From Lachnospiraceae bacterium (GTDB lineage Bacteria > Bacillota_A > Clostridia > Lachnospirales > Lachnospiraceae), in NCBI GenBank assembly GCA_017626435.1, contig JAGAIR010000007.1, forward strand, positions 62,001 to 126,000: a stretch of 64,000 nt of DNA, read 5' to 3'. The position numbers and the translations under genes are program-made. Below the pieces are notes generated by a model. The model was not told the DNA's origin. It saw nothing but the letters and a program-made list of their open reading frames with translations, and ran no database searches. Of the stretch, positions 15,917-24,163 are shown one piece after another (the stretch's first letter is position 1; every line of letters begins with the position of its first letter).

Positions 15917-16651
15917 ATGATTGGATATAAAGGTATTGAATTACGACGGGGGATTTTGAGAGCAAAATCTAATGGAACAGGTGTGGGGGATATATTTGAA
16001 ATGGGAGTTCCCAAGCAGATAGTAGATATTGATGACGGAATGGCTTTTTCTGAGAATGGATATAGCTTTTGTGGAACTATTGAAGCTGTTTTAGAATGGA
16101 TGGATTTTCTTACTGAGAACAAGTATCGAAACATAAGTGTTGATATGAGATTGTTTGAAATTGATACTCTCGATAGTAATGTTGTTGGAGGAAATGGACA
16201 TTATAAGGCAAAGCAAATTGTTGTAAATAGAGAAATTGCTTCAGACGAGATAATACAATATTTTAAGAAACATCCAGAGAACCTTTCTTCAGAAGAAAAA
16301 AGAGAGGAGTTTGATAAATATTGTGCGGATCAACCACAGCCATACAAATTAATAAAAGAGAAGGACGAAATAAAGAAGCTTATGGTAAAAAGCTGTTTTA
16401 GATTTGGACAGAAATCTCTTTGCGTTCAGGATGAAGCGAGTACGGATATGGACAAATGCGAAATGTGTCCTGGAAAAAATTTACGAGGAGATGTATTTGA
16501 TGATTTGAGGGATTATTGGTATTTGATAGCTAGAAGCAAGCTATATGATGGAGCTGAACTGTCTATGATTGAAGAATATAGCTTATTAGAGAATAATTTG
16601 ATTGAGAGAGAAAATCTTGAGTTATTAGCTGCTTGGATAGGGAATAAGTGA
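15917..16651 (+). CDS. Unrecognised 244-aa protein in a repeat-flanked cassette
   Basis: The start is ATG 15917 behind AGAAGGAG. The N-terminal half (IGYKGIELRRGIL, then DDGMAFSENGYSFCGTIEAVLEWMDF, shown split: ENGYSFCGTIE) recalls the DUF7666-type beta-solenoid starts in which a GFHFC-like motif occurs, and is followed by VVGGNGHYKAKQIVV. The C-terminal half is helical with a Cys cluster (CVQDEASTDMDKCEMC). It is AT-rich, isolated between two terminators and between two copies of a 25-bp dyad, with an excisionase-like gene downstream on the other strand. I cannot assign a function. Confidence 0.6.
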   Translation: MIGYKGIELRRGILRAKSNGTGVGDIFEMGVPKQIVDIDDGMAFSENGYSFCGTIEAVLEWMDFLTENKYRNISVDMRLFEIDTLDSNVVGGNGHYKAKQIVVNREIASDEIIQYFKKHPENLSSEEKREEFDKYCADQPQPYKLIKEKDEIKKLMVKSCFRFGQKSLCVQDEASTDMDKCEMCPGKNLRGDVFDDLRDYWYLIARSKLYDGAELSMIEEYSLLENNLIERENLELLAAWIGNK

Positions 16652-16768
16652 ATGGTGCCGAGTATATGAGAATTTTTCCGGTATAAGTCGAAAGAAAAGG
16701 TATAATGTAAATTCCAGTGGATCAATATGACGATAGACCGGAAACTTGATATTTATAGTTAGAGGTTA

Positions 16769-16825
16769 AAATAATACAGCTACGCATATTAACGAATAAA
16801 TATGCGTAGCTGTATTATTTTTTTG
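16769..16825. terminator. Very long bidirectional terminator
   Basis: A near-perfect 21-bp stem (AATAATACAGCTACGCATATT at 16770-16790 in two halves AATAATACAG and CTACGCATATT, with its complement at 16799-16819) is followed by T7. It is strong enough to insulate the cassette. Confidence 0.85.
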
Positions 16826-16843
16826 ACTTCATCTACAGTCTAG

Positions 16844-16868
16844 TGTACTGACTTATGGTCAGTGCATC
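16844..16868. repeat. Right copy of the 25-bp dyad repeat
   Basis: TGTACTGA-CTTATGG-TCAGTGCATC, the direct-oriented partner of the copy at 15755-15779 (22/25 identical). The central ACTTATGG also occurs within the dyad upstream of the recombinase at 15016-15023. Confidence 0.65.
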
Positions 16869-16935
16869 TCGCTTTTACAACACTAAAATTCAAGGAAGAT
16901 ATTTCCTGTAATCAATAGATTTAGTGTCAATGTGG

Positions 16936-17148
16936 TTATTTCCCATCTTTGTTTTTGGTGCATCTTTTGCTTTGTAGTTCCATTTCGTTCTTAATGTAAG
17001 CGTCTACTTCATATGCCGGGATTAGCCAGTGCTTTCCGGCTTTGAACGCTTTTAGTCTCTGCTCGCGTATTAGGGAGAGTGCTGTGTTTCTGCCTATTCC
17101 CAGCAACCTACAAAGTTCTTCCATTGTATATAGTTTGTTATCATCCAT
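16936..17148 (-). CDS. Excisionase-like helix-turn-helix protein
   Basis: A 70-aa DNA-binding domain: LYTMEELCRLLGIGRNTALSLI then KAGKHWLIPAYEVDAYIKN. The start is the second ATG (17148), six bases after AGGAGG; the first ATG touches the site. It is the excisionase/MerR-like fold, found here as a single gene on the minus strand between the cassette and the mobilization region. It may control the divergent relaxase genes. Confidence 0.75.
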   Translation of the reverse strand: MDDNKLYTMEELCRLLGIGRNTALSLIREQRLKAFKAGKHWLIPAYEVDAYIKNEMELQSKRCTKNKDGK

Positions 17149-17589
17149 AATCATCCTCCTTTATCCGGGTAAGAATGCTTTGATTTACTGTGTGTTAAAG
17201 ACATCTGGTTAATGCCTTGTTGATGTGCAAATATTTTTTGTTTCCATAAAGGAATGAAGAGGGTAAGCACGAAAAACTTAGTGCGATTACAAACCCAGAG
17301 AGATTATTTTTTTTGCTTTGGTAGGTTAAAATGGAAAGAGTGTATTTTTATATGGTTGTTATGATTAAAAATATAAATATGATGCAGACGATTACAACGC
17401 ACTGGAGACTTTTACAGGATGCATAATAATTTATTTGGTATCAACACAAAAGTAAAATTGTAGAAAAATGTGTGTGACATTTGATGATGATTATGCTTAG
17501 GGAGTGGTGGTTAGAATTGGTGAAAAATAAAAGTATCCGTTCCCTGTATATATAATACATGATTTTATGTTTGGAATGAGGTGATACCA
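17149..17589. other. 440-bp noncoding region upstream of mobilization genes, candidate oriT
   Basis: There is no credible gene. At 17261-17296 an interrupted inverted repeat GGGTAAgCAC...GTGCgATTACaaACCC encloses AACTTAGTGCG, similar in layout to oriT hairpins with a nic site beside them. The remainder is AT-rich. Position directly upstream of MobC-like and relaxase genes supports an oriT, but the nic site is not identified by any known consensus I can prove. Confidence 0.4.
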
Positions 17590-17952
17590 ATGGATAGAAA
17601 AGGAAATAGAAAAGCAGTAAAAAAGGAATATCGTATATCTGCGAGAATAACGAAAAATGAAAAAGAACTCTTGGAAAAAGAGAAAGTACGAAGAAAAACA
17701 AAGAGTGATGGAAGATGTATTGTGGAATGTTTAAAGGATTCCGCTAAAAGAGAGGAACAGAGAAAGAAAAGAGCAAGGGAAGCAGGAGTAGTAAAGGAGG
17801 AAGTTAGGAATCTCTTTGATACAAATAATCTGGTTGCGAAACTATATCGTTATCAAATGACGCACGAAGATGCAAAGCAGGATAAAGAGTTTAATGAACT
17901 GATCGAAACTCTGGAGGAGGTAGGGAAGCGTTTATGCGATTCTGTACACTGA
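17590..17952 (+). CDS. MobC-like relaxosome accessory protein
   Basis: A 120-aa, very basic protein. GAGGTGAT supports ATG 17590 over a GTG at 17581. The layout (basic N-terminus, short ribbon-helix-helix-like region RISARITKNEKELLEKEK, then a helical tail) fits MobC-type accessory proteins that bind oriT and help the relaxase. Its last 19 bp overlap the relaxase gene, the usual mobC-relaxase arrangement. The assignment rests on context plus composition. Confidence 0.6.
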   Translation: MDRKGNRKAVKKEYRISARITKNEKELLEKEKVRRKTKSDGRCIVECLKDSAKREEQRKKRAREAGVVKEEVRNLFDTNNLVAKLYRYQMTHEDAKQDKEFNELIETLEEVGKRLCDSVH

Positions 17953-18533
17953 CAGTCCCGGATGAGAGCAAATGGGATGAGAAACAAAATAAGATGGTAA
18001 GAAGACCTAAATATTACCACAACGAAGAGAGTATAGAGAATCTATTGAAATATGCTGTCCGGTATAGGGAAAACGGGGAAGGAGTGGCATATTATGATGT
18101 TGTAAATCTTCCACGGAATGATTTGGATGAGGCTGCATTGGAAATATTAAAAGTTCAGCAGTGCTATGGAAAGGACAAGGGCAGAAGGATGTATCAATTC
18201 GTTTTGTCCTTTCATGAAAGAGTAGCCCCATTAGATGCATATTGGGCTGGAACAGTAATCGCATTTGAAGTTTTCCATGATTGCCAGATGTTGTATGCGG
18301 TGCATACAGGGACGGAGAATATTCATATTCATTTCGTCCTAAGTTCTGTGAAAGCGGATGGAAAAAAGTGTGATTACAGCGGGAGTAAGTTTACAGAAAT
18401 GAAAGAACAGATAGAGAGAATTGCCTATGAATTCTTTTATCCCCCAGATGAGCATGCCCGTATATATTCATATGGATTGGGGGCGACAGCAAGCATGGAC
18501 GAGCTTCTCTCGGATATCAAAAGAAATCTGTGA
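17934..18533 (+). CDS. Short MobA/VirD2-like relaxase
   Basis: A 199-aa protein with the relaxase core: a Tyr-containing N-terminal region (ENLLKYAVRY), QFVLSFHERVAPLDA, and motif III AVHTGTENIHIHFVLSSV, which carries the three metal-binding His. The family norm is HxDxxHxHxxxN; here Asp, the middle Asn and the final Asn are replaced by Gly, Ile and Ser. It lacks the long C-terminal region of typical relaxases and ends soon after the endonuclease domain. Either it is a minimal relaxase or a truncated one. It overlaps the MobC-like gene and would nick oriT for mobilization by a helper. Confidence 0.7.
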   Translation: MRFCTLTVPDESKWDEKQNKMVRRPKYYHNEESIENLLKYAVRYRENGEGVAYYDVVNLPRNDLDEAALEILKVQQCYGKDKGRRMYQFVLSFHERVAPLDAYWAGTVIAFEVFHDCQMLYAVHTGTENIHIHFVLSSVKADGKKCDYSGSKFTEMKEQIERIAYEFFYPPDEHARIYSYGLGATASMDELLSDIKRNL

Positions 18534-18634
18534 GTAACAGAATAAGGAGAGCTTTTCCTATTCCATTTCAAAATTCGCATCTATATATTAAACATCACAT
18601 TTCAAAATAGAGTAAGAGAAGGAAGGGAAAATAA

Positions 18635-20716
18635 ATGCAGCTAGAAGAAATGAAGAAACTTTCCGTAATCAGCTCCGATGTAAGAAAAGTGGCTTTTGAT
18701 GAGACTGTGGCAGATCTGTTGGGGGAAGATTACAAAAAATGGAATACTGCAGATGTTATTTTTATCAGTGCTTCAACCGGATTAGGGAAAACATATTGGG
18801 TTATGAATGTACTTTATGAATACGCTTACAATAAGGGGGAGAAGGTGGCAATTTTTCTCAACCGGAGGATATTGAAAGACCAGGTGTTTGAAGATGCCAG
18901 AATGCACGAATGGAGAAGAAACCGGGATAAAGTGGGGTTGTATATATTTTCATACCAGCAACTTGAAGCAGGAGGCGAGAGCGCAGAAACAATTCAGAAT
19001 ATTGTTAGAGGATGTCGTTATGTTATCTGTGATGAATGTCATTATTTTTTGTCAGATGCCCTATTTAACCCCAATGTACAGGAATCCTTTGATTTCCTGA
19101 CAGAGCTGTATTATCATACTACGCTGATTTTTGTATCTGCAACGATTGAAAAGGTTCAGGAATTGATTGAAAAGAGAATCGTTGATTTGTACAATCAAAG
19201 GTTTGTGGACTGGAAGGAGAGGCTGGATGATGAATGGTGGTACAAAAAATCTGGTAAGAAACGGTCATTGGAAGAATATATTGAAATTATGGAAGAAAAC
19301 GGTGCTCCCTTTAAAACCTATGAAGAATGTGAAATCAGGGGAGAAGGTCCGACAGTACCACATGTAAGGTTGTATGATTTTCACAGAAATTTGAAAGAAA
19401 ATGTAAGAGTACATCATTTTAGGATGATAGAAGAGCTGGCTCCGCTTGTTACGAACGGACAATACTTTGGAAAATGGTTGATATTTGTAGCAGATAAGAA
19501 AAGGGGAAAAAAGTTACAGGAAATGATTGAAGAAAATGGAAGCAAAAAATCTGTATATATAGATTCAGACCTGGTAGGGGACATGGCAAACGGGGATGGA
19601 AAAGATGATCCGGTTTATAGTGAAATTAAAAATATTCGTAAATGTGGAAAATTTAACTGTGATGTCCTGATTACAACATCCGTTTTGGATAATGGCGTGA
19701 ATATTAAAGACCCGGATGTAAAGAATATTGTTCTGATAACGGATGATGAGGTTGAATTTAAGCAGATGCTGGGTAGAAAAAGATTTCTTGCTGAAGATGA
19801 GGTTGTTGAAGTTTTCATAAGCTGCGGAGAGAGAAAGACTTTTGTAACGCGGGACAGAGGATATTACAATATTTACTGGATGCTCTGCGATAATCCCGGA
19901 TTTTCACCGATGGAAGCTTTGAAACTGGCTGCAAAAGATGGGTTTAACAAGCTTTCGTATTACAACACGAATGAATATGGATGGTTTCATAGTAACGAAT
20001 TAACAATAAGAGCAGCATGGCTTCGCGGTTTATTCTGTAATGAGATGGCTGGAAGGATGCTTGTAAATGAGGATGCTTTTCTTGATAAGCAGTTAGAATG
20101 GATGGGGCTCGATTATACTGCAGAATGGAAAGAAACAGAATCAGTGGCTGTCTCGCCGGATGAAGTAGAAAAGGCATTGGAAGTTTTGAGAAAAAGATAT
20201 GACGAATGGAGTTTTTTTAATAAAGACGGGCTGGATGAAATTTGGAGCAAATTATTTTCAGTCGTTTCAAAGTCAGAGCCAAAAAGATACAAAAATTTTG
20301 GTTCGGTTAGAATTGCTACTGTCAATGAAGCATTGAGTACCCGGAGTGAATGGAGTGCTTATCAGATAAAATCCCTTACATCTAAGGGGATTGGGACTGT
20401 GTATGAATTGGTTTGCAATGGCAGGCATAGATGCGAAATTGACTGCAATATCACATTGGAACAAATAAGTGTTTTTTTGAAAAAAGGCGGAGTTGGTATT
20501 GGAGATGTCGTAAGCTATTTATTCCATGACCAGATGATAGGGCTGAATGATGCATGGATGACTGTTTATGTCAACGAAAAGATGAAAGAATCCAACCAGT
20601 TAAAAGAATACATGCTGAAAACAAAACGAGACAATGATAACAAGGAAATGATAGCGGAAATAAGAATTGTAAGGAGAAAAGCAGGAAATGAAGAGTTTCA
20701 AGGAAGCAATGGATGA
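18635..20716 (+). CDS. SF2 DEAD/DEAH-type helicase
   Basis: A 693-aa helicase with a full motif set: I STGLGKT (about residue 47), Ia VAIFLNRRILKDQ, II DECH (about 132), III SAT (about 168), IV WLIFVADKKRG, V ITTSVLDNGVNI, VI QMLGRKR (about 377). The C-terminal 300 residues have no known domain. It sits 100 bp after the relaxase gene with its own ribosome binding site and overlaps the next unknown gene by 29 bp. The role could be element replication/transfer or defence; the sequence alone does not decide. Confidence 0.85.
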   Translation: MQLEEMKKLSVISSDVRKVAFDETVADLLGEDYKKWNTADVIFISASTGLGKTYWVMNVLYEYAYNKGEKVAIFLNRRILKDQVFEDARMHEWRRNRDKVGLYIFSYQQLEAGGESAETIQNIVRGCRYVICDECHYFLSDALFNPNVQESFDFLTELYYHTTLIFVSATIEKVQELIEKRIVDLYNQRFVDWKERLDDEWWYKKSGKKRSLEEYIEIMEENGAPFKTYEECEIRGEGPTVPHVRLYDFHRNLKENVRVHHFRMIEELAPLVTNGQYFGKWLIFVADKKRGKKLQEMIEENGSKKSVYIDSDLVGDMANGDGKDDPVYSEIKNIRKCGKFNCDVLITTSVLDNGVNIKDPDVKNIVLITDDEVEFKQMLGRKRFLAEDEVVEVFISCGERKTFVTRDRGYYNIYWMLCDNPGFSPMEALKLAAKDGFNKLSYYNTNEYGWFHSNELTIRAAWLRGLFCNEMAGRMLVNEDAFLDKQLEWMGLDYTAEWKETESVAVSPDEVEKALEVLRKRYDEWSFFNKDGLDEIWSKLFSVVSKSEPKRYKNFGSVRIATVNEALSTRSEWSAYQIKSLTSKGIGTVYELVCNGRHRCEIDCNITLEQISVFLKKGGVGIGDVVSYLFHDQMIGLNDAWMTVYVNEKMKESNQLKEYMLKTKRDNDNKEMIAEIRIVRRKAGNEEFQGSNG

Positions 20717-22370
20717 GGAGATTAAGAACACCGGACTGTGCCAGAGCATGGAAAAAGTAATCGAACTATGCGAAAAAGCAGTGAAAAGACAGGGGAAGAA
20801 AGTCAGCATAGATCTGCTTCAATGCTATACTTTGGATTTTTTTCAAAAGGCATTTGAACTACAGATATTGCTTCCGCAGGAAATTTTTAACACAGAAGAG
20901 AATATTCAGAAGTACAATGATGCATTATGGGAGGATATTGAGGTTGATTTATTGCAAAGACAGATAGAAGGATACAATATGCCGACTTCATCATCTGAGC
21001 GGGAAAAATACATAACAAATATAAGAAATTTGAAAGCAGAGATAGAAGAAAATAACCAAAGGAAGACATTGAGGAATAGTGACAAGTCAAAAAAGAATCT
21101 GGCATTTAGGTATTGGGTTGGAGATCGGACACAGGATTTTGCAGTAATTAGCGACACACGAAAAGATGTACCAAAAGATTCTTTAGGATGGGCACTGTTT
21201 CCATATTATGCACTTATCTGGGAAGATGGATATGTTCCTAATGAAATTGGGATAGAAAGAGTAAAATATTTTAAGCCTGTGTATATATTGAGTATGTTTC
21301 TGGGAGAAAGCAGTAATACAAGGGGACATTGCATGTTCCAGGCGTTTATAACTCAGGTCAATCATAGTTACCGAAGATTTACTGGAAAGAGCAGAAGTGA
21401 ACGGAGGGAAAGTGATGCACAGATAGCAAAAAGGAAGGATAGAGCTGCAACAGAGTGGGTTACAGAATTTGTGAGCAGCATAGAAAAACTTCATGCTACA
21501 GTATCCGTAAAAATTGCAGAAATGAAAAAAAGCAAGGAACCGTTGTCCGAGGAAGTGATTGTGTTAATAAGAGAGATTTGTGAGGCATATATGGATTTTT
21601 CCCACCATCATATTGGCGAGATGCTGAATGAAATTGAAGCAATCAATCATGATAGAAATGGACAGATGGAGATTGACGAATGTGGACAGTGGTTTCAAAA
21701 AAATGCGGGAAAGATGAAGGCAGACATGGAGCAGTGCATAAATCATATCTGGAATTGCATTGAGCTTCTTTCCAATAATTCCAATGAAGCATGGAGAAGC
21801 CAGAAAGTATTTTCGGCAGATATAGAGTATCTGAAAGGGATTATAAAATATGCTTCAGAAAACGATGTTGCATACAGTAAGGCTCTATTTGTCAGGTGCC
21901 TGGATGATCTGACAGATTGGGTATTGTATTCACAATATTTGGATTCATGCAAACATGGCAAGCTAAAAGGCAAAACTGAAATCAAAAGTGGGAGAACGGA
22001 TTTCGTAATGTATTCCGGTCTGGCTCTCAGGCAGGTTTCTATTGAAACGATAGATACTGCCTATGTTACTAAAAATAATCCGTTTGATGTCAATAGATTA
22101 AACGGCGATTTTTGGCATTATGCGCAGATATTGAAGAACAGACTGACAGATATGCTTCCGATTTTAAGCTTGAAATCGGATAGTTCGTTTTCGCCTAATG
22201 AGCTTTTTGAGAAAAAACTTAAATTGGAATTTAAGTATCATGACAGGATTTTTTCAAATCTCTTGGAATGTGGCGACCAGAACCTTGGAGATAAGGAAGT
22301 GTTGTGTACATTCTTTGAAGCGGTATATGAAAAAAGGCTTGCTGAAAAATATTTTGAAAAAATTTCGTGA
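20688..22370 (+). CDS. Unrecognised 560-aa partner of the helicase
   Basis: The start is ATG 20688 behind AAGGAG, inside the helicase gene. It is a mainly helical protein with a coiled-coil segment near residues 100-130, a central RYWVGDRTQDFAVISDTRKD region, a basic KSRSERRESDAQIAKRKDRA segment, and a C-terminal helical half. There is no transmembrane helix and no nuclease or protease motif I can see. The tight overlap with the helicase implies a two-protein system. It does not resemble HamA of Hachiman or other defence partners I know. Confidence 0.65.
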   Translation: MKSFKEAMDEEIKNTGLCQSMEKVIELCEKAVKRQGKKVSIDLLQCYTLDFFQKAFELQILLPQEIFNTEENIQKYNDALWEDIEVDLLQRQIEGYNMPTSSSEREKYITNIRNLKAEIEENNQRKTLRNSDKSKKNLAFRYWVGDRTQDFAVISDTRKDVPKDSLGWALFPYYALIWEDGYVPNEIGIERVKYFKPVYILSMFLGESSNTRGHCMFQAFITQVNHSYRRFTGKSRSERRESDAQIAKRKDRAATEWVTEFVSSIEKLHATVSVKIAEMKKSKEPLSEEVIVLIREICEAYMDFSHHHIGEMLNEIEAINHDRNGQMEIDECGQWFQKNAGKMKADMEQCINHIWNCIELLSNNSNEAWRSQKVFSADIEYLKGIIKYASENDVAYSKALFVRCLDDLTDWVLYSQYLDSCKHGKLKGKTEIKSGRTDFVMYSGLALRQVSIETIDTAYVTKNNPFDVNRLNGDFWHYAQILKNRLTDMLPILSLKSDSSFSPNELFEKKLKLEFKYHDRIFSNLLECGDQNLGDKEVLCTFFEAVYEKRLAEKYFEKIS

Positions 22371-22446
22371 AGATGGGTTCTTTTTCAATCTTTGCGTTGT
22401 AGGCATCGTGCGATAATAAGCACTGTATCAAAAGAATAAAGACCAA

Positions 22447-22482
22447 ATACCGGAACAAATTGCTTGTCCCGGTATTTTTTTT
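22447..22482 (+). terminator. Terminator of the helicase operon
   Basis: ATACCGGaACA (22448-22458) pairs with TGTcCCGGTAT (22464-22475), followed by T8. Confidence 0.85.
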
Positions 22483-22653
22483 GCAAAAATGATTATAACG
22501 GCTGTGATTTTGGCCGTTCAAAAGACGTGGTTTTCGTGGGTTTTCGCTTATGTTTTTTTAATGAAAATAGTTGTAAAATACGTTCAATGAAGCTGAAAAC
22601 GGGTAAGCCGTGAGGTTAAAAACATATTGTTTTTAAGGAAAGGAGGATTATGG

Positions 22654-22959
22654 ATGGGAAATATTATCAATTGGGACAAAGAAAAGGGATGCGTGGTAGA
22701 TGTTATTCCTGTAGAACAGGAGGCACAATGCAACTGCCTAACAGAACCAGTTTCTGCTGAACCAGAAAAAGTCATAGAGGATAAAAAAGTATATCTTGCT
22801 CAGGATATCCAAAATTTATTAGGAATCGGGCGGAGCCGCTGTTACACATATCTGGAAGAGGTTTATAAGAAACAGGAGCCCTTCCGGGTAATCAAAATCG
22901 GAAAGCTGTTCCGCATACCGAAGAAGTCTTTTGATAACTGGTTAAACGGATGCGGATAG
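22654..22959 (+). CDS. Excisionase/helix-turn-helix protein next to the integrases
   Basis: A 101-aa protein. AGGAGG (22641-22646) supports ATG 22654. The C-terminal half is an excisionase-type domain (YLAQDIQNLLGIGRSRCYTYL, split at GIGRSR, then VIKIGKLFRIPKKSFDNWL); the N-terminal 45 residues are an unassigned extension. It is 15 bp upstream of the first tyrosine recombinase, the usual place for the directionality factor. An AACGGC...GCCGTT dyad at 22498-22518 lies upstream and may be a binding site. Confidence 0.8.
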   Translation: MGNIINWDKEKGCVVDVIPVEQEAQCNCLTEPVSAEPEKVIEDKKVYLAQDIQNLLGIGRSRCYTYLEEVYKKQEPFRVIKIGKLFRIPKKSFDNWLNGCG

Positions 22960-22974
22960 GAAAGGAGGTATTAT

Positions 22975-24162
22975 GTGGCTGGAAAATCAAAAAATGTAAG
23001 CGTCTTTAAGAGGGGAAATTCCTGGTATCATTATGTCAAAATACTTCGGGATGATGGAAGCACCGGTTATAGTAAGAAAGGTGGCTTTTCGACGGCTGCT
23101 GAAGCCGAAAGGAGTTATAGGCAGCATGAGGAAGAATTCAAAAAAGCATATAGGACTTACCAGATGTCAAATAAAATAAATACAGATATAGGGTTAAAGG
23201 ATTATCTGATTTATTGGTTTGAGGAGATGTATTCTTCAAGAATAGAGAATACAACCCGTATGGTAGGTGCTTATACTCTGTACGATCTGATACTGCCACA
23301 TATGGAGCAGGACATTAAGCTTCGTTTGGTAAATGTGGAGTATCTGGATTCTCTTTTGAAGATGGCTGCCAAAGCAACGGAGTCTGCAGGAAACAAATGT
23401 CGGGAACTTCTCAATATGGCTTTTAAAGATGCGGTAACACAAGGATATGTAAAAAACAATCCCGTGCCGGGAACGATGCCGTATAAGCGTAAAAAGACGA
23501 ATGTGATTATTCTGAGTAAGGAAAAGTTGAGGGTTTTGCTTGCAGCAGCCTCTAAAAGTAACTGGTACTTGGAAATTCTGTTGGCAGTATTTTGTGGTCT
23601 GCGGAAGGGTGAAATCGGAGGTTTAAAATTCTCTGATTTTGATATGGAGCAGGAAACGGTTTCAATTAGACGACAAATTACATCTAACCCCATAATTCCT
23701 AAAGGGCAAAGCAAACCGGAAGAGTACCAGATTATAGAACGTGCTCCAAAGACAGAAAACAGCTATCGAACCATAAGGGTTCCGGCTGCCGTATTAAAGG
23801 AAGTTAATATAAGGAAGAAACTTGTAGAGAGCAATCGGGAAAAACTCGGTGATTCTTATTTGGATTATGGCTATATCTCAAGTCAGGAAAATGGATTGCC
23901 ACATGGAACAGCATCTTTTAATGTCGCATTGTCAAAACTTTGTGAGAGAAATGCACTACCCCATGTAACAGTACACGGATTAAGGCATATGTACGCTACA
24001 ATTCTTGTAGAACAGGGCGTTCCTTTAGTGAAGATTTCTGCGTTGCTCGGTCATTCCTCTGTGAATACGACATTTGAATATTATTGTGAGGTGATGGATG
24101 AAAATGATAAGATTATTTCCTTTTTAAACAGCACATTTATACCGGAAGGAGGCGTTGGGTGA
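22975..24162 (+). CDS. Tyrosine recombinase (integrase 1)
   Basis: A 395-aa integrase starting at GTG 22975, six bases after AAAGGAGG. It has an N-terminal arm-binding domain (VSVFKRGNSWYHYVK, KKGGFSTAAEAE), a SAM-like core-binding domain, and the catalytic domain with GLRKGEIGGLKFSD (Arg about 211), HGLRHMYAT, LGHSS (about 355) and the Tyr in TFEYYCE (about 369). All catalytic residues are present. The second integrase begins one base after its stop codon. Confidence 0.92.
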   Translation: MAGKSKNVSVFKRGNSWYHYVKILRDDGSTGYSKKGGFSTAAEAERSYRQHEEEFKKAYRTYQMSNKINTDIGLKDYLIYWFEEMYSSRIENTTRMVGAYTLYDLILPHMEQDIKLRLVNVEYLDSLLKMAAKATESAGNKCRELLNMAFKDAVTQGYVKNNPVPGTMPYKRKKTNVIILSKEKLRVLLAAASKSNWYLEILLAVFCGLRKGEIGGLKFSDFDMEQETVSIRRQITSNPIIPKGQSKPEEYQIIERAPKTENSYRTIRVPAAVLKEVNIRKKLVESNREKLGDSYLDYGYISSQENGLPHGTASFNVALSKLCERNALPHVTVHGLRHMYATILVEQGVPLVKISALLGHSSVNTTFEYYCEVMDENDKIISFLNSTFIPEGGVG

Positions 24163-24163
24163 A

